The notes under the pieces were generated by a model. It ran no database searches. It was given only the letters and a program-made list of their open reading frames with translations, and had not been told where the DNA came from. DNA of 64,000 nucleotides from Streptomyces sp. I05A-00742 (GTDB taxonomy: Bacteria > Actinomycetota > Actinomycetes > Streptomycetales > Streptomycetaceae): NCBI RefSeq assembly GCF_013055795.1, contig NZ_JABETO010000013.1, positions 78,514-142,513 on the forward strand, read 5' to 3'. Shown here in pieces: positions 36,384-46,994 of this stretch. Positions within the stretch are counted from its first letter, which is position 1. Each line of letters opens with the position of its first letter. Position numbers and translations under genes: made by a program.

Positions 36384-38684
36384 ATGCGTATCTCGCGAGC
36401 ACGGGCGGACGACCCGGCACCGTCGGCACCGGCCCCGGCCGTTCCCCGGACCGCGCGGCACCCCCGCTCCGTCCTGGTGGCGGTCGTCCTCCTGACGGCC
36501 GCCGCCGCGTGGTTCGGCGCCCCGGTCCACCGCTATCTGTCGGCCGGTGAGATCGTCCCGGCCGGCGCCGAATCGCTGCGCGCGGCCGGCCTGCTGGAGA
36601 GCGGCTTCGCCGCCGGCCCTCCCGACCTCCTGCTGGTCGCCAGGAGCAGCGAACCGGTCGAGAACGCCGGCCCCGAGGCGGCCGGCACCCGGCTCGCCCA
36701 ACAACTGCGCACCGACCCCGACGTGGCCCGGGTGACGTCCTACTGGCCGTCCTGCCCACCCGCCCTCCGCGCCAAGGACGGACGTGCCGCACTGATCCTC
36801 GTCACCCTGCGCGGCCGCGAGGCGGACGCCACCCGGGCGGCCGGCCGGCTGATCCCCGAAGTCACCGGCCGGCACGGCCCGCTGGACATCACCGTCAACG
36901 GGCGGGCGGCCATCCGGGCGGCCGTCCTGGAGCGGACGGCACATGACCAGGGCCGCGCCGAACTGCTGGTCCTCCCCGTCGTCGCCCTGCTGCTCCTCCT
37001 CGCCTTCCGGTCCGCCTGGGCGGCGCTCCTCCCCGTCGGGGTCGGCGTCTTCGCGGTGACGGGCAGCATGGCCCTGCTGCGGCTGCTGGCCTCCGTCACC
37101 CCCGTGTCGGTGTACGCGAGCAACCTGGGCGCCGCGCTCGGCTTCGCCCTGGCGGTGGACTACAGCCTCTTCCTGGTCGGCCGCCACCGGGAGGAACTGA
37201 CCGCCGGGCGGCCGGTCGGCGCGGCCCTGCGGACGACGATGCGCACGGCCGGCCGCGCGGTCGCCTTCTCCGCGGGAACGGTCGCGCTGTCCCTGGCGGC
37301 CCTTCTCGTCTTCCCCCACACCATCCTGCGGTCGAACGCCTACGGCGGCATCACCGCGGCCGTCCTGGCGGCGGCCGGGAGCCTCGTGCTGGTCCCGGCG
37401 GCGCTGACGCTGCTGGGGGACCGGGTGACGCGCCTCGATCCACTGGCCCGTTGGCGCCGTGCGCCCGGTCACGGCCGGCCGGCGCCGCAGACCCCGGGCC
37501 TATGGGGGCGCACGGCCCTGCGCCTGATGCGCCGGCCCGTCACCACCGCCCTGGCGGTCACCGCCTTCCTCGTCCTCCTGGCCACCCCCTTCACCCAGCT
37601 CCGCGTCGGCCTCTTCGACGACCGGGTCCTCCCCGCGTCCTCCGACGTCGGCCGCAGCGGAGCCCTGCTGCGCGAACGGTTCGACGCCGGCGCGGCCACC
37701 AGCCCGACGACCGTCGTCCTGCCGCGCTTCGACGCCCGCGGCGGCGCCGCGGCCCTCGACGCGTACGCCCGGCGGATCTCGGCCGAACCGGGGGTACGCG
37801 GCGTGGAGACCGCCACCGGCGCGTACCGGAACGGCCACCGGGACCACGCGCCCACCGCGGCGTCCGCCCGGTTCGCCTCCGCCCGTGCGGTCTGGCTGGC
37901 GGTGGCCACCGAGGGGGAACCCGTCTCCCCGGCCGGCCGTGACCTCGCCCGCGCCCTGCGCCGCCTGCCGGCCCCCGCCCCGGTCCTGGTCGGCGGCCCG
38001 GGCGCCGACCTCGCGGACGTCCAGCACACCCTGTCCGGCCGACTGCCCTGGTCCCTCGCCCTGATCGCCGTCACCATGCTCGCCCTGGTCTGGTGGATGA
38101 CCGGCCGCCCGGTCCTCGCCTGCAAGGCACTGCTGCTCAACACGCTCAGCCTGAGCGCGACGTTCGGCGCGCTCGTGTACGTCTTCCAGGAGGGGCACTT
38201 CGCCGGCCTGCTGGGCGGGTTCACCGCCACCGGGACGACCGACACCCTGGTGCCGGTGCTCGTCTTCTGCCTCGCCTTCGGCCTGTCCATGGACTACGAG
38301 ATCATCCTGCTGGCCCGCGTCTGCGAGGAACACGACCGCGGCGCCGACACCCCCGAGGCCGTCGCCCGCGGACTGGACGGCACGGCCCGGCAGTTCGTCT
38401 GGGCGGCCCTGATCTTCGCCGTGGTCATGTCCGCCCTGGCCACCTCGGGACTGGTCGTCCTGAAGGTCATCGGCGTGGGCCTCGCCCTCGCCGTCCTCCT
38501 GGACACCACCGTGGTGCGCGCGCTGCTTGTACCGGCCGTGATGAAGCTCGCCGGACCCGCCAACTGGTGGGCGCCCGGCCGGAGAGGGAGCCCGGGCCGA
38601 GGCAGCGCCCCCGCGGCAGTCGACTCCCCACAGGAAGGAGCCCTCCACCATGCCCGACCGACCGCTGTCGACCCGACAACGTGA
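36384..38684 (+). CDS. MMPL/RND-family lipid or metabolite exporter
   Basis: A 766-residue MMPL-family transporter with two homologous halves: TM1, an extracytoplasmic loop (about 50-190), five helices, then a second loop and five helices. The proton-relay motifs are GFALAVDYSLFLVGRHREE in half one and GLSMDYEIILLAR in half two, both with the Asp-Tyr pair. MMPL proteins export lipids, polyketides or siderophores. Its last 35 bases overlap the AurF-like oxygenase gene, a strong sign of a shared operon and function, so its cargo is probably the product of this acyl pathway. The first in-frame ATG of good codon usage (MRISRAR) is used. Confidence 0.88.
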   Translation: MRISRARADDPAPSAPAPAVPRTARHPRSVLVAVVLLTAAAAWFGAPVHRYLSAGEIVPAGAESLRAAGLLESGFAAGPPDLLLVARSSEPVENAGPEAAGTRLAQQLRTDPDVARVTSYWPSCPPALRAKDGRAALILVTLRGREADATRAAGRLIPEVTGRHGPLDITVNGRAAIRAAVLERTAHDQGRAELLVLPVVALLLLLAFRSAWAALLPVGVGVFAVTGSMALLRLLASVTPVSVYASNLGAALGFALAVDYSLFLVGRHREELTAGRPVGAALRTTMRTAGRAVAFSAGTVALSLAALLVFPHTILRSNAYGGITAAVLAAAGSLVLVPAALTLLGDRVTRLDPLARWRRAPGHGRPAPQTPGLWGRTALRLMRRPVTTALAVTAFLVLLATPFTQLRVGLFDDRVLPASSDVGRSGALLRERFDAGAATSPTTVVLPRFDARGGAAALDAYARRISAEPGVRGVETATGAYRNGHRDHAPTAASARFASARAVWLAVATEGEPVSPAGRDLARALRRLPAPAPVLVGGPGADLADVQHTLSGRLPWSLALIAVTMLALVWWMTGRPVLACKALLLNTLSLSATFGALVYVFQEGHFAGLLGGFTATGTTDTLVPVLVFCLAFGLSMDYEIILLARVCEEHDRGADTPEAVARGLDGTARQFVWAALIFAVVMSALATSGLVVLKVIGVGLALAVLLDTTVVRALLVPAVMKLAGPANWWAPGRRGSPGRGSAPAAVDSPQEGALHHARPTAVDPTT

Positions 38685-39558
38685 CCCCGAGGCGGTCGCC
38701 GCGCGACTGCTGCGCGCGTCCGAACGGCCCACGGCGGAAACCGATGCCGACATCGACTGGACGACGCCGCCGCTGGAGGACACCTGGTTCCTGCCACCGG
38801 AGCGGTTGTCCCTGTACGGCACGCCGCTGTGGCACGGGATGGACCGGGCGCAGCGCATCGCGTTGTCCCGGGAGGAGTGGGCCCGCGCCGCCGCGGCGGG
38901 GGTCTGGTTCGAGCGGTTCCTCATCAAGTCGATCAGCCGGTACGTGGCCGATCGGGACGTGACCGATGTGCGGACCCACTACGCCATGACGGAAATGGGC
39001 GATGAGACCCGGCATATCGTCATGTTCGGGCGAGCGGTGAGCTGGGCCGGCTGCCGGGATCACGGCCCGGACCCCTGGTTGCGGCGGGCCGCGCCCCTGG
39101 CGCTCGTCCTCCACGACGACGTCACCACGTTCGCCACGGCGCTCCTGGCCGAGGAGATCCTCGACCGTCTCCAGCGGGAGATGGCAGGGGACGAGCGGGT
39201 GCAGCCCCTGGTCCGGCAGATCAGCAGGATCCATGTGCGGGAGGAGGCCCGGCACGTGAGTTTCGCCCGCACGGAGCTCCTGCACGCGCTCGAACGTGTT
39301 CCGGCGCCACGGCTCGCCCTCGACCGGCAGGTGGTCGGGCTCTCCGTCAGCCTCGTGATGAACAACATCTGCCGTCCGACCACGTACCGTGCGATCGGCC
39401 TCGACCCCCGCCGGGCCGTGCGCGAGGCCGCCCGCAACCCGCACCACCGGGAGACCCGGCTGTGGGTCGGGGAGAAGCTGGTCGCGTTCCTCACCGAGGC
39501 GGGTCTCATCACCCGCGCCGAGCACCCCTGGTGGCGCCGGGCCGGTCTCATGCGCTGA
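38650..39558 (+). CDS. AurF-like diiron oxygenase
   Basis: A 302-residue protein of the AurF (p-aminobenzoate N-oxygenase) family. All seven iron ligands can be placed with family spacing: Glu88, Glu119 and His122 (ETRH), Glu168, His195, Glu199 and His202 (EARH). AurF-type enzymes use O2 at a diiron centre for N-oxygenation of arylamines or for hydroxylations. It starts within the end of the MMPL gene, with AGGAAGG before the ATG, so translation is coupled. Facing genes encode KASIII, ACP, KASII and SDR. An acyl-chain or amine substrate bound to that ACP is plausible but unproven. Confidence 0.88.
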   Translation: MPDRPLSTRQRDPEAVAARLLRASERPTAETDADIDWTTPPLEDTWFLPPERLSLYGTPLWHGMDRAQRIALSREEWARAAAAGVWFERFLIKSISRYVADRDVTDVRTHYAMTEMGDETRHIVMFGRAVSWAGCRDHGPDPWLRRAAPLALVLHDDVTTFATALLAEEILDRLQREMAGDERVQPLVRQISRIHVREEARHVSFARTELLHALERVPAPRLALDRQVVGLSVSLVMNNICRPTTYRAIGLDPRRAVREAARNPHHRETRLWVGEKLVAFLTEAGLITRAEHPWWRRAGLMR

Positions 39559-39571
39559 CGGACCGACGGAC

Positions 39572-39601
39572 GCGGCCCGGCGGGAAAGCCCGCCGGGCCG
39601 C
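39572..39601. terminator. Bidirectional terminator, 13-bp perfect stem
   Basis: GCGGCCCGGCGGG, loop AAAG, then CCCGCCGGGCCGC. It lies between the convergent oxygenase and ketosynthase genes (14 and 8 bases from the stops). Confidence 0.9.
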
Positions 39602-39608
39602 ATCCGCG

Positions 39609-40832
39609 TCACACCCGCCGCAGCACCACGACCGCGTTGTGGCCGCCGAACCCGCACGAGTTGCTGACCACCGCCTCGACCCGGCCGCTGCGCGCCTCCT
39701 TGGCCACGACGTCGAGGTCGATCTCCGGATCGAGGCGTTCGAGGTTGGCGGTCGGAGGGATGACCTGGTGCTGGAGCGTCAGGACGCCCAGCGCCGCCTC
39801 GACGGCCCCCGCGGCCCCGAGCATATGGCCGGTGACTCCCTTGGTGGACGTCACGGGCGGGGGACGGTGACCGAACAGCCGGCGCAGGGTGTCGCCCTCG
39901 ATCCGGTCGTTCATGGGCGTGGACGTGCCATGGGCGTTGACGTGCCCGATGTCCGCCGGCCCCAGCCCCGCGTCCGCGAGCGCGGTGGTGAACGCCCGGA
40001 CCAGGCCCGCCCCTTCGGGGTGGGCGGCGGCGTGGTGGAAGCCGTCAGTGGAGGTGCCGTGCCCGGCCAGCAGCGCCCGCACCGGAGCCCGCCGGGCACG
40101 GGCGTCGGGGAGCCGTTCGAGGACAAGGATCCCGGCCCCCTCGGCGAGGACGAAGCCGTCCCGGTCGGCGTCGAACGGGCGGCTGGCCCCGGCCGGGTCG
40201 TGCAGCCGCGTCGAGAGGGCCTTCATCTGGGAGAAGGAGACCGACGACATGGGGTGGCAGGGCGCCTCGGCCCCGCCGGCGAGGACGACGTCACAGCGCC
40301 CGGCCAGCAGCAGGTCCCGGGCCACGCACAGGGCCGTCGCCCCCGAGGCACAGGCGGTGGTCACCGCCATACTGGGACCCAGCGCCTGGAACGCCATGCC
40401 GATCTCGCCCGCCGCCGCGTTCACCGTGGACCGGGGGACGGTGAGCGGGGAGACCCCCTCGTAGTCGGCGTTCAGGAGCTTGGTGATGCCCCGGACCGCC
40501 GTGTCCTTGCTCTCCGTGCCCACGCCGACGACCACACCGACGCGGGCGCCGTCCCAGGTCCCCGGGTCGAGCCCGGCATCGGCCACCGCCTCGTGCGCGG
40601 CGGCGAGGGCCAGATGGACGAAGCGGTCCATGCGCCACGACTGCCGTCCCACCACGGCGCGGACGTCGAAGTCCGGGACCCGGCAGCTCATCGGCACCGG
40701 CACATCCCCCAGCGCGGGGTCGAGGGCGGCGGTCGGCACCCCGGAGCACACCCTCCGCCACGTCGCGTCGACCCCCACCCCGGCCGGGGTGACCAGCCCC
40801 AGGCCGGTGACGGCGACGCCGGGGGACGTCAT
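39609..40832 (-). CDS. Beta-ketoacyl-ACP synthase II (FabF/RedR-like)
   Basis: A 407-residue condensing enzyme with an intact Cys161 (TTACASGA), His301 (NAHGTSTPMND) and His336 (STKGVTGHMLGAAG) triad plus Lys331. It would elongate acyl-ACP with malonyl-ACP. The start codon overlaps the ACP stop (ATGA), so the two proteins are made together. It resembles KASII enzymes dedicated to secondary metabolism, such as RedR, rather than housekeeping FabF, which normally sits with fabD-fabH-acpP. The window shows only a dedicated KASIII and ACP beside it and no malonyltransferase, so the loading enzyme must be borrowed from primary metabolism. Confidence 0.9.
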   Translation of the reverse strand: MTSPGVAVTGLGLVTPAGVGVDATWRRVCSGVPTAALDPALGDVPVPMSCRVPDFDVRAVVGRQSWRMDRFVHLALAAAHEAVADAGLDPGTWDGARVGVVVGVGTESKDTAVRGITKLLNADYEGVSPLTVPRSTVNAAAGEIGMAFQALGPSMAVTTACASGATALCVARDLLLAGRCDVVLAGGAEAPCHPMSSVSFSQMKALSTRLHDPAGASRPFDADRDGFVLAEGAGILVLERLPDARARRAPVRALLAGHGTSTDGFHHAAAHPEGAGLVRAFTTALADAGLGPADIGHVNAHGTSTPMNDRIEGDTLRRLFGHRPPPVTSTKGVTGHMLGAAGAVEAALGVLTLQHQVIPPTANLERLDPEIDLDVVAKEARSGRVEAVVSNSCGFGGHNAVVVLRRV

Positions 40833-41107
40833 GCCGACGGGCCCGGGGAGCCGGCGAAGGTCTCCGGGGCGCGCTGCGCCTGCTCGACCGCGGCCACCGC
40901 CTCGGCGAACGTGGTGCGCAGGGACATCAGGTCCTCGCCGGACGGGACATGGAGGCCGAGGTCGTCCTTGAGCACGCACACCAGCTCCACCAGCGCCAGG
41001 GAATCCATGCCCAGGGCTTCCATGGTGCTGTCGGGGCGGATGGAGTCGACGGGGATGTTGAAGTACTGGCCCATGCAGGACCTGATGGGCTCGTACAGAG
41101 GCGTCAT
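40829..41107 (-). CDS. Acyl carrier protein
   Basis: A 92-residue discrete ACP with the phosphopantetheine site LGMDSLALVEL (Ser36). Its N-terminal helix (LYEPIRSCMGQYF) and acidic helix II fit a type II ACP. The ATG with GAGGAA upstream is preferred over an earlier in-frame codon. It lies between KASIII and KASII in one operon and overlaps the KASII start by 4 bases. This mirrors RedQ in prodiginine clusters, where a private ACP carries the medium-chain acyl group. Confidence 0.9.
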   Translation of the reverse strand: MTPLYEPIRSCMGQYFNIPVDSIRPDSTMEALGMDSLALVELVCVLKDDLGLHVPSGEDLMSLRTTFAEAVAAVEQAQRAPETFAGSPGPSA

Positions 41108-41174
41108 GGTCGGTTCCTCACTGCCGAAGGGAGGGTCGTCGGGGGAAGTCGGGGAGGGGCGGAGCGGGCACACG

Positions 41175-42200
41175 TCACAACCGGGCCACCACCAGCCCCG
41201 CGCTGCTGCCCGCCGCCAGTCCGAGGAGGGCGATCAGGTCCCCGGGGTGGGCCTTTCCGGTCTCCAGGGCCCGGACCAGTTGCAGGGGCAGGGACGCCGA
41301 CGCCACGTTGCCGTGCCGGGGCAGCGTCACCACCAGCCGGTCCTCGGGAAGGCCGGTGAGCGTGCACAGGGTCCCGATGTCGCCGACGGCCACCTGATGG
41401 ACGCCGACGAAGGCGAAGTCCGTGACCGACAGCTCCAGGGCGTCGAGCAGGGCGCGCAGGCGGGGCGCCAGGGACCGCAGGGCGGACCGCAGGTGCACGC
41501 CGTCCATCCGGAAGTAGCGGTGCTCGTCGTCCTGTTCCCGCAGATCGAGACTGCCGCCGTACCGGAGGGTCGCCGCCTGCCAGGCACGGGAGTCCGCGGC
41601 GAAGTCGCAGTGCAGCACACCCGGCGCGTCCGGCCCGTCCGGGCCCGCCGTGACCAGCAGCGCCGCTCCGGCGTCGGAGAAACCGTAGGCCGGGAAGGCC
41701 CGGGTGAACGCCGCCGCGTCCGGGACGCGCATCCGGACGGCCGTCGAGGGCACCTCACCACAGGTGATCAGCACGGTGCGGTACCGGTGCGCGGAGATCA
41801 GCGCCTGGGCGACCTCCAGGGCGTTGAGCACGCTGTTGCACGCGTTCTTCACATCGAACACCGGGCAGGAGAGCCCCAGTTTGGCGGCCACGATGTGGGA
41901 CGTCGCGGGCTCGATCATGTCCTGGGAGCTCGCCGCGAACAGCAGCAGGTCGATGTCGGCCGGCTGGGCCCCGGTGTCGGCCAGCACCTTCCGGGCGGCG
42001 CACACCGCCAGGTCGGACGCTTGCTGGTCCGGCGCCGCCACATGCACGCCCTCCACGCCGGTGAGCTGGGTGATCAGGCCCGGCGGCGGAGCGAAGGGGG
42101 CGCTGGCGGCGGCGATCCCGGCCTCCCGCTCCGCCATGCCGATCCACCGCTCGGGCAGATGGACCGCTGCGCCCGTCAGCCGGGCTCGTACATCGCTCAC
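41175..42200 (-). CDS. Beta-ketoacyl-ACP synthase III (FabH/RedP-like)
   Basis: A KASIII of 341 residues from the GTG chosen here. The catalytic triad is Cys121 (VKNACNSVLNAL), His268 (VGVHQVAVGD) and Asn298 (RHGNVASASLPLQL). It would start chains by condensing an acyl-CoA with malonyl-ACP. The VKNACNS context differs from housekeeping FabH, so an unusual starter is possible. The GTG fits family length, but no ribosome site is seen and a TACGTT hexamer lies about 10 bases upstream, so the message may be leaderless. A GTG 69 bases upstream is the alternative. It is part of the SDR-KASIII-ACP-KASII transcription unit. Confidence 0.85.
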   Translation of the reverse strand: MSDVRARLTGAAVHLPERWIGMAEREAGIAAASAPFAPPPGLITQLTGVEGVHVAAPDQQASDLAVCAARKVLADTGAQPADIDLLLFAASSQDMIEPATSHIVAAKLGLSCPVFDVKNACNSVLNALEVAQALISAHRYRTVLITCGEVPSTAVRMRVPDAAAFTRAFPAYGFSDAGAALLVTAGPDGPDAPGVLHCDFAADSRAWQAATLRYGGSLDLREQDDEHRYFRMDGVHLRSALRSLAPRLRALLDALELSVTDFAFVGVHQVAVGDIGTLCTLTGLPEDRLVVTLPRHGNVASASLPLQLVRALETGKAHPGDLIALLGLAAGSSAGLVVARL

Positions 42201-42293
42201 CCGCGGCAACGTAACAAGCACTCTGTACGACGATCTCTCATGCGCGCGGCGAGGCCGGTCCGATGACACCTGACCGGCCCAACGCCGCGGCCG

Positions 42294-43190
42294 TCACAGC
42301 CGGGGCAGCCCGCACCACCGGGTGAGGAGGCGGTCGCAGCCCAGCGGCACCTCGTCCAGCCCCGCGACGGCCCGTTTCACCGGGTCGCGCACGACGGCCG
42401 GGGTCACCGCGTCGAGCAGGGCGGCGAGCCGTACGTCGGCCCCGACCCCGTACCGGGCCCGCGGCCGGGGTGCGGTCAGGGCGCGGTGGACGACCGCCGC
42501 GGCGCGTTCCGGACCGGGGTGACGGCCGGGGGTGCGGAGGGCCGCCGCGGCGGCCCGGTAGCAGTCGCCGTAGCGGGGGGAGACCGTGCTGGGCCGCTCC
42601 AGCGCGCGGGCGGCCTGCTCCAGCAGGGGGCTGGCGTGGAAACCCGGTTCGACGAGGACCACGTCCACGCCGAACGGCGCCGCCTCCATGCGCAGTGCCT
42701 CGGTCAGCGCGTTGAGGCCGGCCTTGCCCGCGCTGTACCAGCCGGTGAAGGGCAGGACGGCCCGGCCCGCGGCAGAGGAGACGTTGACGATCCGGCCCCC
42801 GCCGCGGCGCCGCATCGCCGGCAGGACCAGCCGCGCGATGCGGGCCGGCGCCAGGAGGTTGACCTCAAGACCCTGCCGCGCCTCGGCCTCGTCCACGTCC
42901 TCCACGGCCCTCGGCACGGTGACACCGGCGTTGTTCACCACGGCCCACGGACCGCCGTCGGTGCGTTCCGCGATATCGGCGAGGACGTCCCGGCAGGCCG
43001 TCGCGTCCGTGACGTCGAGCACCGGGACGTGCAGCCGTACGCCCCGTTCCTCGGCGTGGGCCCGCAGCTTCCCGGCCTTCTCCTCGTCGCGGGCCGTCGC
43101 GAACACCTCGTACCCCGCGCGGGCCAGCCGCAGGGCCGTGGCCCGGCCGATCCCGCTGGTCGCCCCCGTCACCACCACGCTGCGCGACAT
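42294..43190 (-). CDS. Short-chain dehydrogenase/reductase
   Basis: A 298-residue classical SDR with the cofactor motif TGATSGIG at the N-terminus, NNAG near 90, the catalytic Ser in NVSSAAG, and Tyr and Lys in YSAGK. Arg in FATARDE suggests NADP(H). It is first in the leftward operon with KASIII, ACP and KASII, so it could supply the ketoreduction step of the acyl pathway or modify the end product. The C-terminal extension (about 230-298) exceeds that of FabG, which argues against a plain ketoacyl-ACP reductase. Confidence 0.85.
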   Translation of the reverse strand: MSRSVVVTGATSGIGRATALRLARAGYEVFATARDEEKAGKLRAHAEERGVRLHVPVLDVTDATACRDVLADIAERTDGGPWAVVNNAGVTVPRAVEDVDEAEARQGLEVNLLAPARIARLVLPAMRRRGGGRIVNVSSAAGRAVLPFTGWYSAGKAGLNALTEALRMEAAPFGVDVVLVEPGFHASPLLEQAARALERPSTVSPRYGDCYRAAAAALRTPGRHPGPERAAAVVHRALTAPRPRARYGVGADVRLAALLDAVTPAVVRDPVKRAVAGLDEVPLGCDRLLTRWCGLPRL

Positions 43191-43315
43191 CCGACACCCT
43201 TCCCACCGACGGCACTGGCTGTCCCGTCAGTGGACCGTCCGGCGCGTTCAAGGCGGCCGGGACACCCCGCGTGCCCGGAAAGATCGCCCGGATGTCCGCG
43301 TGCGGGCCCGCCGCT

Positions 43316-43765
43316 CTACTGCACGTCGAACTCGTTGCCCTCCGGGTCCGTCATCGTCACATGGCTGTTGCCGTGCCCGGTCACCACGCGCAGCACCGCG
43401 GCGCCGAGGCCCTCCAGCCGCTTCACCTCGTCGTCCCGGGTCCCGGCGGCGACGTGGAGGTCCAGGTGGAGCCGGTTCTTGCCCCGCTTGGGCTCGGGGA
43501 CGGCCTGGAAGAGCAGCCGGCGGCCGAGGCCCGTGCCGCTCGCCGCGTCCACCGGGTCCTCGGGGTGCCGGACCGCCGCCAGGTTCCGCCATGCCTTGCG
43601 GCCACCGGTTTCGACGACGTCCTCCGGGCCGACGGCCCCGGCGCCGAGCAGCCGCTCGATGAGCGCGCTGTTGTCCTCGACCTCGTAGCCCAGGGCCGCG
43701 CCCCAGAAGGCGGCCAGCCGGTTCGGGTCGGCGCAGTCGACGACGAGTTTCCAGTGCAGAGCCAT
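43316..43765 (-). CDS. VOC/glyoxalase-fold protein
   Basis: A 149-residue VOC-superfamily protein with two beta-alpha-beta-beta-beta units: HWKLVVDCADPNRLAAFWGAALGYEVE at the start and the second unit NRLHLDLHVAAG...VTMTDPEGNEFDVQ. This glyoxalase-like subgroup is common in Streptomyces and includes metal-dependent lyases, dioxygenases and antibiotic-binding proteins. No function can be fixed. A GGGGGAT ribosome site precedes the ATG. Confidence 0.85.
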   Translation of the reverse strand: MALHWKLVVDCADPNRLAAFWGAALGYEVEDNSALIERLLGAGAVGPEDVVETGGRKAWRNLAAVRHPEDPVDAASGTGLGRRLLFQAVPEPKRGKNRLHLDLHVAAGTRDDEVKRLEGLGAAVLRVVTGHGNSHVTMTDPEGNEFDVQ

Positions 43766-44008
43766 GGGATCCCCCGGGTGACGGTTCTTCAGGACAAGGA
43801 AGCCTTTCATAGTGGTTACACGAGCGACGCCGCAAACCGGACTGGAGGGGTCGACGGCCTGGGCCCGGCGCCGACCGGTGCGATATGCGCCCTGCTGGGC
43901 ATCCGTCGGATGTGCCGATAATGGAGGCGCGTCGCGCCCGGCCGCCGTCACGGAGGCCGCGGACGCGGACACCCGACAGACAATGAGCACCGGAAAATGG
44001 GGGCGTCG

Positions 44009-44425
44009 ATGAAGAGCGAGCAGCAGCACGAGAAGCGGTACCGGGGGCGACCGGCCCGCCGGATCTCCGCTGTCGTGGCGCTGGCGCTGGGCACCGCGCT
44101 GCTGGCCACGCCCGCGTCGGCCGTGAGCGACCGGCCGGTGGCCCGGACGGCACAGCACGCGTCGGTGGACACCGCCGCCGGTCCGGCCGCCGCGGCCGGG
44201 GACGGGGCGGCGCGCTCCGCGGCCGGTCCGGCGGCGGAGGTCCGGCAGGCGGACGCCGGTGACCAGGTCCTGGCCAAGGAGAAGAAGAAAAAGAAGAAGG
44301 GTTTCTTCAAGAAACTGGGCATCGCCCTGGTCGTCATCCTGATCGTCGTGATCATCCTGGTGATCGTCGCGATCGCGCTGATCGTCCACTTCGTGCGCAA
44401 GGCGTTCCGCCGCCGCCGTTCCTGA
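44009..44425 (+). CDS. Small exported protein with poly-lysine block and C-terminal membrane anchor
   Basis: A 138-residue protein: a signal peptide (about 15-38, core AVVALALGTALLATPASA), an alanine- and proline-rich extracytoplasmic spacer, then KEKKKKKKGFFKK, one strongly hydrophobic helix rich in Ile and Val, and a basic tail RKAFRRRRS. The topology suggests a wall-facing spacer held by one membrane helix with positive charge on both sides. The second ATG is preferred because GGGGGCG lies before it. I recognise no family. A UvrA-like gene follows 173 bases downstream. Confidence 0.7.
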   Translation: MKSEQQHEKRYRGRPARRISAVVALALGTALLATPASAVSDRPVARTAQHASVDTAAGPAAAAGDGAARSAAGPAAEVRQADAGDQVLAKEKKKKKKGFFKKLGIALVVILIVVIILVIVAIALIVHFVRKAFRRRRS

Positions 44426-44598
44426 GCGGCCGATCACCACACTGTCGGGCGCGGCCGGGCCCCCGTAGAGTCGGCGGTGGCCCGGAGCCGGCTCCAAGGA
44501 CTCCGGGCCGACCGCCGTTCAGGGGCGGTGCAGCTCCCGAGGCAGGCGACGCCGACGGGGGCCGCGGAAGCGGTCCCGCCCGACAGTTGGAGAGAACG

Positions 44599-46971
<2,373 letters not shown>

Positions 46972-46994
46972 CGCCGAGCGGGGCCGGCCGGTTC

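Noticed and set aside
39462..42266. Long plus-strand frame across the KAS operon
   Set aside because: It is the shadow of KASII, ACP and KASIII on the minus strand, which have intact catalytic residues.
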